Assembly: GCA_034440615.1 (NCBI GenBank)
Contig: JAOTOM010002891.1
Coordinates: 7,501 to 71,500 of the forward strand
DNA from: Ashinkailepas kermadecensis
Lineage: Eukaryota; Arthropoda; Thecostraca; Neolepadidae
DNA: 64,000 nt
Reading direction: 5' to 3'
Below, piece after piece: positions 30,065 through 42,940 of the stretch. The number at the start of each line of letters is the position of its first letter. The first letter of the stretch is position 1. The translations under genes and the position numbers were made by a program. Below the pieces are notes generated by a model. That model was not told the DNA's origin, made no database searches, and saw only the letters and a list, made by a program, of their open reading frames with translations.

Positions 30065-33000
30065 GTATTCTTCATGTATTACCCCTCATAATCTTAGTCA
30101 ATGTCAGCTTACTGCTAGTCACCTATTGGTGACATCATTCCAAGTACGGAGAAAAACCTCCAGCCAAAGTCACTGGATGAACCTGGGGACCACCATGGAT
30201 ATTTTGAAGGGTTTGATCTGGTACTCATTAAGGGGAGTCAGCAGAATAACAGAACATAACCTAACCTAACTTAATATAATGCTCCTGGGTTCATTCAGTG
30301 CACCAAGCTGGAGGATTTTATCCATACTTTGAGTGACGCCATGAACAGCTGACAGGCAGTCAGCTGTCTGTGACCTAGGTACATTGTTGATATAAATAAA
30401 GTGCAAGTGGTAATACTTGAAGATTACCATATCCACCTAGGTGAAGCAGGGGTATCCAAACATGTTCCATTTCCAAACATCTACCTTTGGACATGTCACG
30501 TTCAGCATGCAAATAACAAAAAGATGACAGTATTCATAAACAATGGACCTTTCTCTACCAAAATATGAATGTCCAATCACATAGTTCTACCAATTCTTTG
30601 TTTATGGAGTTAGCAAAGTTCACAGGCACCATTTTCAGGTTTCCGAGAGCAGTCGGCATAAGAAAACCATAAGGAATTGACTTCAGATAATTTTCTTGCA
30701 ATCACACCTGTATTTTTTAGTGCTACTAATAACTTGTGCCACAACAGCTACTGTGAAGTAATCCTGCACCACATTCTCATGTTTGAAATATGGCAAACCA
30801 CAACAACATAATTATGTTTTAAACTTGTTCTTTGTGAGTGGTTAGAGGATTTCTGTAGAAAGGAACCATTTGAATAAGTATAGCTTGTTAATTTTTGCAT
30901 TTGGTAAACACAGTACAATTACCTCCTCTTCAATCACCTCAGACCCCCCTACATACCTACGGACCTTCCTAGGCAGTGGGAAACTTACTTTCCGGGTTGG
31001 GAGTCAGAGTGCATACCAACTTCTTCCGGAGTACATTTTCATGGACATTATTTTTTATGCATGGGATCTGTTCACCAGTAACCGACCAGAAAAAACCTAT
31101 GTAATCAGTACCTACATAATATGCATAAGTAATATGCATTGTCATTTTTGGTCAAATGAAATGTCAAAACATAGGAACAAAGAAGTGAACAATTGATGGC
31201 ACTGCCAGGCAGCAACTCGTGATAAATAGCACTGTTCTGTCTCTCATAACTCACAGGAGCAATGCACTTTCCTTTCATTGTTGGTCTCAGTACAAGGCTA
31301 GCCATATAAAATACAAACAAAAGTATTTCACACTTCACCCTCAGCTTAGAGCGCATACCTACCTACGCAGCCAATTTCCTACGTAATATGAACGCAACTC
31401 CGCTACCACACACTCCATGTGTGGTAGCGGATGTGATATAGGTGCACAAAGCAAAGGATCAGTCAATGTCTTGTGTTTGCAGTATGACACTGTTGACCAT
31501 GTGTTCAAAGTTGCTAATGGTTGCTGTCATATAAAAAATACCTTCCATTGATTGGGTGACTGACAGATTTCAGAACAGAAAATGCTAACACAGCCAATTC
31601 TGATTGGTAGCCTCAGGACTCCGGAGGACGTCTCTGGGAACTGTCAAATTTTCCCACTATATGGGTGGCAAGAACACAGGTTTTCAGAGATGTGGCTTGA
31701 AAGCCGGAGAACATTGTACTCAGTGTGCATGCTCACCATCTTGCAAGTGTTGTTGGTGCATTGTTGTCTGCAATACCAATGGTTGAGATTGATAGGAGTG
31801 TGTGAAGCTGTGGTCCGGTTGCTGACTGCTACAAAAGTGGTTAGTTTGAGTGGTGACTTAAGTGGAATAATCCTTCTTTTTTGGGGTGTCGTTCTGTGTT
31901 GGTTTTTATTGATATCTTTGTTCCCACATTTGTGTCGGAGTACATGTGGAGCCCATCCTATCTAGTATGAACCTTGAGTGCAAAAATGTTTTCAGAGATA
32001 CAATCTCTTAAGAAGTGCCTTAATTCCCACCCTGTTCCTAGGTACCTACCTACTCTATTGTCTTGAAAGTCCTCTCAACATTGGCATTGCTGGATCACCG
32101 AAATAATTTCCTGAATGCTCCGTAACTGTTCATTCACTTATAACAAACGTTTTTCATTAGTGGACTACTGAGCGAACATTCCTTTTCATTGCATGCATAC
32201 GTCGGATTCACATTAGGCCTACCATGCTAACACATTGACGAAGCCAATTGCATCATTCTTGCAGTTTCCAGAGGTTCCAAAATAAATAACACCTATCATA
32301 TGAGTTATGCAAAGATAGCTTCCGACTATTTCTATCTGAATAATGTGACTTTAATTTAATATTTTATCACATTAACTATTTATTTCCCTTTTACTTACCG
32401 ATAAGCAGCCGCTCACGTGTCGTTAGAGCGCCAGTTCTGCGCTGGCATACCAGCTGCCACGCTTGATGGAATGTCACCAATAAAAGGAGCTGTTACAGAA
32501 ATCCTTGTCTGTGATTGGTCAAAATTTGTACCAACCACTATGAAAAATACTTGGCTCCCTGACGTCACAACTAAGCTCCAGTATTGGAGGGGAGCTTATG
32601 GAATAACATAAAAGCTTCCACGCATCTGGCAACATAGACGGATGCGGTTTATAATATGGGTATTTTCGGAAAAAAATTGTGTTTTTAACAGGATGATGGA
32701 CAATATTATAAAATATGTCTCTTGCACCTACTTAAAATTGAAAAAAAAAAATCACTTATATCAAGCTAAACACTTATTTTTTACTTTCTCAGCACCCCAT
32801 TTTTCATGTTCCTAGCGTCGCCTCATCTCGGCTCGGTACCGGACCGGGCCGAGATTTGCCTCATAAACAGCGTATATGTGAGCTTACACCAGCTCTTGTC
32901 AGCATAATGCATCGTATTAGACAACACGTATTCTAGAACGGTGTAAGGACCAGATGTTGCTGCAAAGGGCTCTCGCCCCAGCTGCGACAAATTTGTTCAA

Positions 33001-33480
33001 AGTTAAAGGTGAAGGATGTCCAGATCCCTCTAACGGCCTTGTTGAGATACCAAAACATAAATTATCCTTTAATCATGATTAGTGCTCATGCAAGCGCGGT
33101 GAAGTATTTGAACAAACAAACAAACGTGGCGAAACAAATGCAGAGCACGCTATTTTTGTGCGCAGAACGCGACTCAGGCACTGGTCGTGACGACCTGTAG
33201 ACTGAACACAGTCGGCACACGTTACACCGTTCCCACTCTTATTTCTATTGCCTCCGATGAAAATTTGAATACCAAATTAAGAGATCATGTTTTAATTGAA
33301 ATCGCAGGTGACATCTGTTCCAAACAATGATGTCAAAAATAAGTCAAGGATAAAATGCGGTTCAGGATTTTGAATCATGCAGAACGTTTTCCTGACATGT
33401 CAAGGCGCACATCGATGTATGATAGCCAGCATAACAACATCGTACTACCAGATGAAGGTAGTTGACGGGGCCGCACGTGT
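30065..33480. other. No gene recognised; mixed single-copy-looking DNA
   Basis: There is a short CCTAACCTAACC run (30255-30272). ORFs of 60-127 aa (for example 31582-31965) have no recognisable domain and poor codon character. A 14-bp perfect stem hairpin is at 31399-31431. No CR1 fragment is visible, in contrast to the flanking 8-29 kb. Confidence 0.4.
31399..31431. repeat. Perfect hairpin, 14-bp stem, 5-nt loop
   Basis: TCCGCTACCACACA (31399-31412) is the exact reverse complement of TGTGTGGTAGCGGA (31418-31431), with loop CTCCA. Confidence 0.9.
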
Positions 33481-33487
33481 CACACGA

Positions 33488-33732
33488 CTCCCAGCGACCA
33501 CACGTGCTCTCTACTGCTGCCGACACAGCCAGCTGACTCCCAGCGACCACACGTGCTCTCTACTGCTGCCGACACAGCCAGCTGACTCCCAGCGACCACA
33601 CGTGCTCTCTACTGCTGCCGACACAGCCAGCTGACTCCCAGCGACCACACGTGCTCTCTACTGCTGCCGACACAGCCAGCTGACTCCCAGCGATCACACG
33701 TGCTCTCTACTGCTGCGGACACAGCCAGCTTC
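33488..33732. repeat. Minisatellite, 49-bp unit x 5
   Basis: Units start at 33488, 33537, 33586, 33635 and 33684 with CTCCCAGCGACCACACGTGC. They are nearly identical; the last has GATCAC for GACCAC and CGGAC for CCGAC. Each unit carries CACGTG (an E-box core). Confidence 0.95.
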
Positions 33733-33960
33733 TGCGGTGACATGGCGGGGCTTCACTAATCACCTGTATTTATAGTCGACTCTCAAAGCGCAGCTTCAAG
33801 TCCCTCTCAATTTCATGTTCCTACCAACTGCGGGTGAAGCTATCCGAAGACGAATAGTTGTTGCTTGAACACCGTTCTCATACATATGAAGATCATTTGA
33901 GTTGGGTCTACATTTCAAAACATTTTATCAAGCCGGGAATGGCTGGCGCCCGAAGATTCA

Positions 33961-36900
33961 TCGCCTGCACTACACGTAGTAGAGCACATTGTCTCGGTGT
34001 GTGCAGGCTTGTAGCGTTTCCTCGCCTGCACTACACGTAGTAGAGCACATTGTCTCGGTGTGTGCAGGCTTGTAGCGTTTCCTCGCCTGCACTACATGTA
34101 GTAGAGCACATTGTCTCGGTGTGTGCAGGCTTGTAGCGTTTCCTCGCCTGCATTACATGTAGTAGAGCACATTGTCTCGTGTGTGCAGGCTTGTGCGTTT
34201 CTCGCCTGCACTACATGTAGTAGAGCACATTGTCTCGTGTGTGCAGGCTTGTAGCGTTTCCTCGCCTGCACTACATGTAGTAGAGCACATTGTCTCGTGT
34301 GTGCAGGCTTGTAGCGTTTCCTCGCCTGCACTACATGTAGTAAGACAGCACATTGTCTCGGTGTGTGCAGGCTTGTAGCGTTTCCTCGCCTGCACTACAT
34401 GTAGTAGAGCACATTGTCTCGGTGTGTGCAGGCTTGTAGCGTTTCCTCGCCTGCACTACATGTAGTAGAGCACATTATCTCGGTGTGTGCAGGCTTGTAG
34501 CGTTTCCTCGCCTGCACTACACGTAGTAAGACAGCACATTGTCTCGGTGTTGCAGGCTTGTAGTTCTCGCCTGCACTACACGTAGTAAGACAGCACATTG
34601 TCTCGGTGTGCAGGCTTGTAGCTTTCCTCGCCTGCACTACACGTAGTACAGCACATTGTCTCGGTGTGTGCGGCTTTAGCGTTTCCTCGCCTGCACTACA
34701 CGTAGTAAGACAGCACATTGTCTCGGTGTGTGCAGGCTTGTAGCTTTGCCTGCACTACACGTAGTAAGACAGCACATTGTCTCGGTGTGTGCAGGCTTTA
34801 CTTTCCTGCCTGCACTCACGTAGTAAGACAGCACATTGTCTCGGTGTGTGCAGGCTTGTAGCGTTTCCTCGCCTGCACTACATGTAGTAGAGCACATTGT
34901 CTCGGTGTGTGCAGGCTTGTAGCGTTTCCTCGCCTGCACTACATGTAGTAGAGCACATTGTCTCGGTGTGTGCAGGCTTGTAGCGTTTCCTCGCCTGCAC
35001 TACATGTAGTAGAGCACATTGTCTCGGTGTGTGCAGGCTTGTAGCGTTTCCTCGCCTGCACTACATGTAGTAAGACAGCACATTGTCTCGGTGTGTGCAG
35101 GCTTGTAGCGTTTCCTCGCCTGCACTACACGTAGTAAGACAACACATTGTCTCGGTGTGTGCAGGCTTGTAGCGTTTCCTCGCCTGCACTACACGTAGTA
35201 AGACAGCACATTGTCTCGGTGTGTGCAGGCTTGTAGCGTTTCCTCGCCTGCACTACACGTAGTAAGACAGCACATTGTCTCGGTGTGTGCAGGCTTGTAG
35301 CGTTTCCTCGCCTGCACTACACGTAGTAAGACAGCACATTGTCTCGGTGTGTGCAGGCTTGTAGCGTTTCCTCGCCTGCACTACACGTAGTAAGACAGCA
35401 CATTGTCTCGGTGTGTGCAGGCTTGTAGCGTTTCCTGCCTGCACTACACGTAGTAGGACAACACATTGTCTCGGTGTGTGCAGGCTTGTAGCGTTTCCTC
35501 GCCTGCACTACACGTAGTAAGACAGCACATTGTCTCGGTGTGTGCAGGCTTGTAGCGTTTTCGCCTGCACTACACGTAGTAAGACAGCACATTGTCTCGG
35601 TGTGTGCAGGCTTGTAGCGTTTCCTCGCCTGCACTACACGTAGTACAGCACATTGTCTCGGTGTGTGAGGCTTGTAGCGTTCCTGCCTGCACTACACGTA
35701 GTAAGACAACACATTGTCTCGGTGTGTGCAGGCTTGTAGCGTTTCCTCGCCTGCACTACACGTAGTAAGACAGCACATTGTTCGGTGTGTGCAGGCTTGT
35801 AGCGTTTCTCGCCTGCACTACACGTAGTAAGACAGCACATTGTCTCGGTGTGTGCAGGCTTGTAGGTTTCCTCGCCTGCACTACATGTAGTAGAGCACAT
35901 TGTCTCGGTGTGTGCAGGCTTGTAGCGTTTCCTCGCCTGCACTACATGTAGTAGAGCACATTGTCTCGGTGTGTGCAGGCTTGTAGCGTTTCCTCGCCTG
36001 CACTACATGTAGTAGAGCACATTGTCTCTGTGTGTGCAGGCTTGTAGCGTTTCCTGCCTGCACTACATGTAGTAAGACAGCACATTGTCTCGGTGTGTGC
36101 AGGCTTGTAGCGTTTCCTCGCCTGCACTACATGTAGTAGAGCACATTGTCTCGGTGTGCAGGCTTGTAGCGTTTCCTCGCCTGCACTACATGTAGTAGAG
36201 ACATTGTCTCGGTGTGTGCAGGCTTGTAGCGTTTCTCGCCTGCACTACACGTAGTAAGACAGCACATTGTCTCGGTGTGTGCAGGCTTGTAGCGTTTCCT
36301 CGCCTGCACTACACGTAGTAAGACAGCACATTGTCTCGGTGTGTGCAGGCTTGTAGCGTTTCCTCGCCTGCACTACACGTAGTAAGACAACACATTGTCT
36401 CGGTGTGTGCAGGCTTGTAGCGTTTCCTCGCCTGCACTACACGTAGTAAGACAGCACATTGTCTCGGTGTGTGCTGGCTTGTAGCGTTTCCTCGCCTGCA
36501 CTACACGTAGTAAGACAGCACATTGTCTCGGTGTGTGCAGGCTTGTAGCGTTTCCTCGCCTGCACTACATGTAGTAGAGCACATTGTCTCGGTGTGTGCA
36601 GGCTTGTAGCGTTTCCTCGCCTGCACTACATGTAGTAGAGCACATTGTCTCGGTGTGTGCAGGCTTGTAGCGTTTCCTCGCCTGCACTACACGTAGTAAG
36701 ACAGCACATTGTCTCGGTGTGTGCAGGCTTGTAGCGTTTCCTCGCCTGCACTACACGTAGTAAGACAGCACATTGTATCGGTGTGTGCAGGCTTGTAGCG
36801 TTTCCTCGCCTGCACTACACGTAGTAAGACAACACATTGTCTCGGTGTGTGCAGGCTTGTAGCGTTTCCTCGCCTGCACTACACGTAGTAAGACAGCACA

Positions 36901-37369
36901 TTGTCTCGGTGTGTGCAGGCTTGTAGCGTTTCCTCGCCTGCACTACACGTAGTAAGACAGCACATTGTCTCGGTGTGTGCAGGCTTGTAGCGTTTCCTCG
37001 CCTGCACTACACGTAGTAAGACAGCACATTGTCTCGGTGTGTGCAGGCTTGTAGCGTTTCCTCGCCTGCACTACACGTAGTAAGACAACACATTGTCTCG
37101 GTGTGTGCAGGCTTGTAGCGTTTCCTCGCCTGCACTACACGTAGTAAGACAGCACATTGTCTCGGTGTGTGCAGGCTTGTAGCGTTTCCTCGCCTGCACT
37201 ACACGTAGTAAGACAGCACATTGTCTCGGTGTGTGCAGGCTTGTAGCGTTTCCTCGCCTGCACTACACGTAGTAAGACAACAGATTGTCTCGGCGTTCGC
37301 AGGTTGCGCTGTGATTCCTTGTATGCACTACATGTAAGAACACAGCACATTTTCTCGGTGTTCGCATGT
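33961..37369. repeat. Satellite array, 61/64-bp unit, ~54 copies
   Basis: The unit starts TCGCCTGCACTACAYGTAGT and ends GGCTTGTAGCGTTTCC. Two main forms exist: 61 bp with CTACATGTAGTAGAGCAC, and 64 bp with CTACACGTAGTAAGACAGCAC. CTACATGTAG is a perfect palindrome. The forms occur in blocks and not at random. Small deletions are concentrated at 34540-34850 and 35640-35870. The last units (37260-37369) decay. Since 61 and 64 are both 1 modulo 3, long minus-strand ORFs with a repeated MQARKRYKPAHTETM motif arise; they are not genes. Confidence 0.97.
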
Positions 37370-39457
37370 TTTATTATGTTGGGAGTGCAGCGGATAATTC
37401 GGAAGCGATTCAAGTCGTTATACATGTATTCACCTGGTTGCTATAGTGATGTACATTTCGTTCCATGAGTCAATTGTGGGTTCGGGTGGGGGATGGCGTC
37501 CACGGTACGTTTGCAACCAACAAACCAATTCCGTTGATTGAAACGATAACCGATAGCGGAGGATGTTTCAGAGCGGATATATTATTCTGTTGATTTAGAG
37601 GCCACGGATAATGCGACAGCCAATGCGTTCGCTTTATTCTCCCCATTGCAATGGGGAGAATAAAGCGTAACTGACAAAAAAACGTAGCTGACAAAAAGCG
37701 TGCTAATGTATAGTAATTGAATGCATATCATATTATGGTACAGTCATGCCTTCCGATCAGCTCGCCTCAAGCCGACAGCTAATACCTGCTCCAGCTTAAG
37801 TATTTTTGTTTTCGGAACCCATGTCTTCAGGATGGAATACGGCATTAATAGAAACGGATAAATGGGACGTATATTTCGCACCTGAGTTTGACACTCAGAA
37901 CTGTCTGCATTTGAGCCGTCGTCAAACTGTTTGGTTCCCGAGGAGATAATGGCTCTCCTATTTCGTGCACGAATACCTCCGTCGCATTTGTCCAGTCTCC
38001 TCGCAGCGGAATCCACCAAGTAAACATGCGCACTGGAGGGGAGGGGGCAAATCCGCCCATTCCTCCGGTTTTCGTAGATAACTCCCGATTTTACTGGTCG
38101 ATATATGCCATTTTTTGCGTACCTGTTTAGAAATGTCCGGTGCATCGTTTAAAGTAAGTACCATTGATATCGGCCCAAATTTTTTCGAGTTAGAGGCCGT
38201 TAAAAATGAAAACATTTCATAGCGCCATACCACAAAAATCGGCGCTCATGTGCTTCCCGTATATTGGCAAAAGGGAACTGTTCATGGCAACACTAGCGAC
38301 TTGTTTGATGTATATTGTTATGCTATATAGTATCAAGGTCATGATAGGTCACCGTGGTCAATTCAGTTCAGGTTCATGACAGGTTAATGGAACCAAACTT
38401 GGTCAACTGGAATGTTGTCATAAATGCAAATGACTGTCATGCGATTGATGTCATTTTGCATGTTACTCCTTACACATCCTGAAAACTACTGTTTGTCATC
38501 GTGTACCTAAGCGTTTCCATACTTCATTAATGTACTTCACTCCTTTCTTCGCGAAGCCGATTGCACCGATGCGGCGTCCCGGTTCCGGTAACTGGAACAG
38601 GTAGCTGACCTGATAAAGTGCTGCTATATAGGCGACCTGAGGTCAAATGCCGGATCTAGCATCTGTATTGCATCATTAGTCATGTCCAAAACATCATTGA
38701 TGGTCATTTTGGAACATTTAAGCACAATCACAGCGATCCATAACAATGACAAGCCAAGCCATGCAAAACAAGCAAACTGTGACATATGTAACCTCATTTG
38801 ACCTTGAAGATATTGACCTGAGGTCATGAAATTTGCACACAATAGAGTTCACTGCCGTACCCATCCACCGTGAGAATGTCGTTACTCCAGCTTTAATAAG
38901 AGCCGAGATCTTATGGGGGCGGGATCCGCCCCCCCCCCCCCCTCTCCAGTGGGCGTAATTTTCAGAGGCCCTCCAGGGCGCGTGTTAAGCAATCGCAATA
39001 ATCACGAGCGAGGGCGAGCCCTGAGCGAGTCTACCCTTGTGCATATATGCAGCGAAGTCGGAGACTTTTGGTAGCCCCAGGGCTCCTTGTGAATCGTGAC
39101 AGCGAGCTGGACTTGTCCGGACCGCGAATAACTTGGCTCGAAAGTTACTTTCTGTAACGACTGCTTAATCTGGATGGACTGCGACTTCAACAGGCGATAA
39201 CGGCAGCGGCGAACAGCTTGCCATCGACTGGTGAAGCGTCGATAACTGCGTCTTCCGACAGATGTCCGCTCAGTCCGACGTGGCAAAAAACAGTTCACCA
39301 TCGGCGATGGCATGTCCGCAACTCCCGGGCGTTGGGACCCTTCCGCCATGCGAAACGGCGACTAGGCGGGAATTTGAAAGAAATACTTCACGTTTACAAA
39401 AACAAGGTTACCAATCCGGTAGAATTGTCAACATTGTCCAGCCTTCACCATCCCGCC
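37370..39457. other. No gene recognised
   Basis: Short ORFs without domains. It contains a perfect 38-bp palindrome (37630-37667). GGGATCCGCCCCCCC followed by CTCCAGTGGGCG near 38921-38953 looks like a degraded hAT terminus similar to the one at 12737. Confidence 0.35.
37630..37667. repeat. Perfect 38-bp palindrome
   Basis: CGCTTTATTCTCCCCATTG (37630-37648) is followed directly by its exact reverse complement (37649-37667), with no spacer. Confidence 0.93.
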
Positions 39458-39558
39458 GTCGTCACGTGGACGTCACAATAACGTGACGTCCACGTGACGA
39501 CTGGCCTCCGCCACCGCAGACGTCACAATAACGTGACGTCTGCGGTGGCGGAGGCCAG
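39458..39558. repeat. Two adjacent perfect hairpins sharing the same apex
   Basis: Hairpin 1: arms 39458-39476 and 39483-39501 (19 bp). Hairpin 2: arms 39501-39526 and 39533-39558 (26 bp). Both have loop AATAAC and the same inner stem ACGTCAC/GTGACGT, but different outer stems. They touch at 39501. Confidence 0.93.
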
Positions 39559-39680
39559 GCGGCAGCCAACTATCCCTTGACCCACCGTGGATGTCCCGTG
39601 ACATTTACACAGCAGGCAAATGTTATCCGTGGAGTTACCGCGGCGTCGTGCCAGGAACGCATTTGCCGGCCCGGCCGTTT

Positions 39681-39802
39681 AAGCACACCAAGTCCGACGG
39701 CATGCAAGCATACCAAGTCCTGCGGTACGCAAGCATACCAAGTCCTGCAGCACGCAAGCTTACCAAGTCCGACGGCATGTAAGGACGCCAAGTCCGACGG
39801 CA
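39681..39802. repeat. Minisatellite, 25-bp unit x 5
   Basis: Units start at 39681, 39706, 39731, 39756 and 39781 with AAGCATACCAAGTCC and end in (G/C)(A/G)CGGCATGC-like variants. Divergence between units is moderate. Confidence 0.9.
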
Positions 39803-40524
39803 AATTCGAATTGGGACAGGCGCGAAATTCATCCGTATCATCCGTTGGGGAACGGATATCGATCACATTTTCTAGCGGGGCTAACCAGATGAAGCATTGT
39901 CGTGAACACTAGTCCTGAGAACGTTGCATTCAACAGAGGACTGAAACTCCTTGTCAATTTCAAATGGCATCTTTTTTACCAAATTGTACTGCATGAAATG
40001 CGCTGAAAGTACCGAAATGTGCCCAGCATTTCTTCATGCACAGAGCGTGAACTCGCGACAGCCTTTGCACTGAGTTGTTAGCTGCATTGCCACCTGTGCA
40101 TACATTTATTGCGTTGATTTTCATCTTAATATTAATATCGCATTAAAGAATAGCAATGCATTTTAGCAACCCCAGCGCTCGTGACCCTCAGTTTTGAATA
40201 CATCCAAATCCGGATCCACCATGGCATCCGTAGGCCCCCCAGTGCCTATGCCTGGTTGGAAGCGAGCGTGATCCTTGCGAGTCAATCGAAAGACCTTATT
40301 CCCCTCTGTTGAGCAGCAGTCTGCGTGAATGGGTGGCGCCCGAATATATGTCAAGCGTAATGCAACTCTGGATTAGTTTCTGCTTTCCGATGTATCCCAT
40401 CGTGTTATGTTGTTTCATCTTGCATGTTCTTCGCCGGAGAGCTAGGCAATGCATTTAACGTGCCGCAAGTACTAAGTTAGGGAACTATGAAAACTCAGGC
40501 ATATGAAAAACATAAACGAGTGAA

Positions 40525-40602
40525 TGTACTCTACGGAGAACGGTGTAAGTGCGGTAGTGTAAGTGTACTCTACGGAGAACGGTGTAGGTGCGGCGCACAT
40601 GA
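40525..40602. repeat. Direct duplication, 39-bp period
   Basis: TGTACTCTACGGAGAACGGT is present at 40525 and 40564, each followed by GTA(A/G)GTGCGG. The rest of 39803-42230 has short ORFs only and no recognised gene. Confidence 0.85.
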
Positions 40603-41131
40603 AGCATGTTGTGAAACGACCGTCGCTCGAACATTTTTTAGCAGGATAATAACAAGCATCCGATAAATCTGTATTGGTAGAGGTCATGTGTAATGTTGAA
40701 CGTTTGCAGCCGTACTTTAATGTGATAAATGTGACATAAATCCGAATTTGTAGGCTTAAAGCGGCTCGCTAGCCATGTCGGTAAAACAACGTTATAGGGA
40801 AAAATCGACTTTGCAGGGAATAATTCACTAGTTGAAAGAATCAACAAACTACGCTCTTCTGCGTCGTGCTTATGAACGCCTTCGGTGCGGACAACATAGT
40901 ATATACGCAAGTACATACATGGTCTCCATACGAGTACATTTGTGGCGCACGAATTGAAAGCCAGGTAGGGAAGCGTTCCGAGTGGATCTTTCCTTCTTTT
41001 TCTTGTTTCCTTCCTTTGATGCATCTAATGAATTGATCAGCTTGCTCTCATCTAGAGCCCGATGGGAAAATTGCAATGTGTTGCAGAAGATGACTGTGCG
41101 AAAAAGGGGTATGACACAGGAGTGTCGTATG

Positions 41132-41151
41132 CAGGGGCGTCGATTTGTATC
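41132..41151 (+). repeat. hAT-like terminus (CAGGGGCGTCGATTT)
   Basis: It matches the 5'-like end at 887-905 (CAGGGGTGTCGATTTGTATC) and the inverted ends at 8822-8837 and 45745-45760. It is followed by a C/G-run-rich stretch to 41220. The partner end cannot be assigned by target duplication. Confidence 0.4.
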
Positions 41152-42231
41152 CATTCGTGGGGGTCATGGCCTCACCAATGTTGACCCCTCCCCCAAATGT
41201 TGATTTGCTCCCCCCCCCCAATAACCTATGATAGTTGTATGCTGATGAGAATAAAGCTAAGGTTACAAAGTGAAACACACCAAGCTACTTAAAAAACATA
41301 GGTGATGTCAAACAGCACATTACTTTACTTAAAAATCGTATTTTCGTTGGATAGCGGAGTGACTCCACCTTTTATCGCAAAAATAAAATGTGTGCAAAAG
41401 CAAAATAGTCATGTGTTCTTCAACTTTGCAACCACAAATTTATATCATAAAATGTTGAGATTAGCTGATGCTGATGCATTTTTAAACCAGATTGCCTGAA
41501 AAAAATGTGTGATGCCATTAGTCAACAATTTCATTCTCATACGGATGCTTGCATGCACCGTGAATGGAAATGCAAGTGTATGGAGCTTGAACTGATTCAT
41601 TACATTCTCTCAATTTCTAGTGATTGTCAAATTTGCATTCAATCCTGTTCAGTAAACAACAATCACATTGTTGCCATTCAGATTGTGGACATCACCTTTA
41701 GCGCTCACCCATCCCACCAGTAGCTTTATATTTACCAAGGTAACCACGTGCCCAATGTACGTATATCCAGCATTGACATGTAACTTCCCAGTCCAAACCT
41801 GAACCACCAAGGGCCACACGTGAGCCAAATATATATACCAGCTTATGATACGATGGTAGAATCAAGTCAGCAATAATCTGATGCACAGTGCATTATAATT
41901 GCTATGCTTGGAGAAAATAGGTGCTAAGCCATGGCTTACATGACCTAAGCTAACCTTGTCAAACTATACAAGGCCAAGGTCACATGTTTGGAAAGTGGTT
42001 ATGTAATAGACACTAGAGCGCATGAAATGATACAGGGAGAGAGAAGGTTTGAAAAAAATTAATCAGTTATTGCTGTGGCAGCTTTATGAACCAGGGTTCT
42101 ATTTCTGAGCAGAGCTTGTTGCGTGAACCTTGGCCCCACCACCAGATCTATGAATTCCAGTTCAACGGTAGAATTTTGACAGAAAGTTTAACGTGCCGTT
42201 AATGCACCGACACGGCCGCCCGGTAGCTCGC

Positions 42232-42358
42232 CCCCTGCCTTATCGGGCCAGCTGCCAACTGACCCTCCCAACCGGGGGCCAAATGCGAGCCCGTGAAGCG
42301 ACTCGAACCCTTGTTGCCGCGGAGACCCGCAGCCAGGCTCTAACCAACTGGCTACCGA
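42232..42358 (-). repeat. tRNA-like SINE candidate
   Basis: The minus strand begins CGGTAGCCAGTTGGTTAGAG (good A box), then AACAAGGGTTCGAGTCGC (B box). A GC-rich body follows to about 42232 (CCCCCGGTTGGGAGGGTC). The anticodon stem is poorly formed and the family differs from the Val-type SINE. Only one copy is seen in the window. Confidence 0.5.
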
Positions 42359-42940
42359 TTTGATATTTTTTAATCGGAGGTTGTGTTGATACCGTAAGAA
42401 AGTCTACTAATTAAGACTACGTTTCAAGTTTTCTAAACCAATATATCTCTCATTCATGAATATATTTTGACCGGAAATAGCGTGATACTTATAAGCTGTG
42501 TTCAGTTGCATGGCTTCAAGAAGTAAATATTGTTAGTCTTAGCGTCCTTGGTTAAATTTGTTAATGTCTCAATTACTACGATGCCACGAAATACTAATAC
42601 AAACAATATTGTGTAGCTTTACGGTCAAATCTTAAGTTCTTTTTGTTGAAAATATTTTGTATCGAAACGCATATGCAATATATCCTGGTGTGTTTCCTGT
42701 TTTCATTTATCTTTGAAAGTAAATCGAGTAGAGAAATACGCCGCCATATATCAAAGGCATAGTGTGGGTGCAGTACTGACGAAACCGACGGACTGCATCT
42801 CTTCACTGTCCGTGTGTTGTCCATTTGCGCGAGTGTTTTTAGGGTGCCGTAATATATTTTACAATGGATTCAGCAGCAGATTCCCAGTACACATTCAGTA
42901 CACATTCAGCTGCTGAGCCTCCCAATTGTGCTGCCGAATG

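Noticed and set aside
31582..31965. 127-aa ORF with hydrophobic C-terminal half
   Set aside because: No domain, no supporting splice or regulatory signals, and overlapping equally long alternative frames; insufficient support.
33488..37369. CRISPR-like array
   Set aside because: The units are contiguous tandem repeats without unique spacers, in a eukaryotic TE context.
34092..37425. Series of minus-strand ORFs with a repeated MQARKRYKPAHTETMCCLTTC motif
   Set aside because: They are translations of the 61/64-bp satellite. Frames shift at every indel and no single frame is kept across the array.
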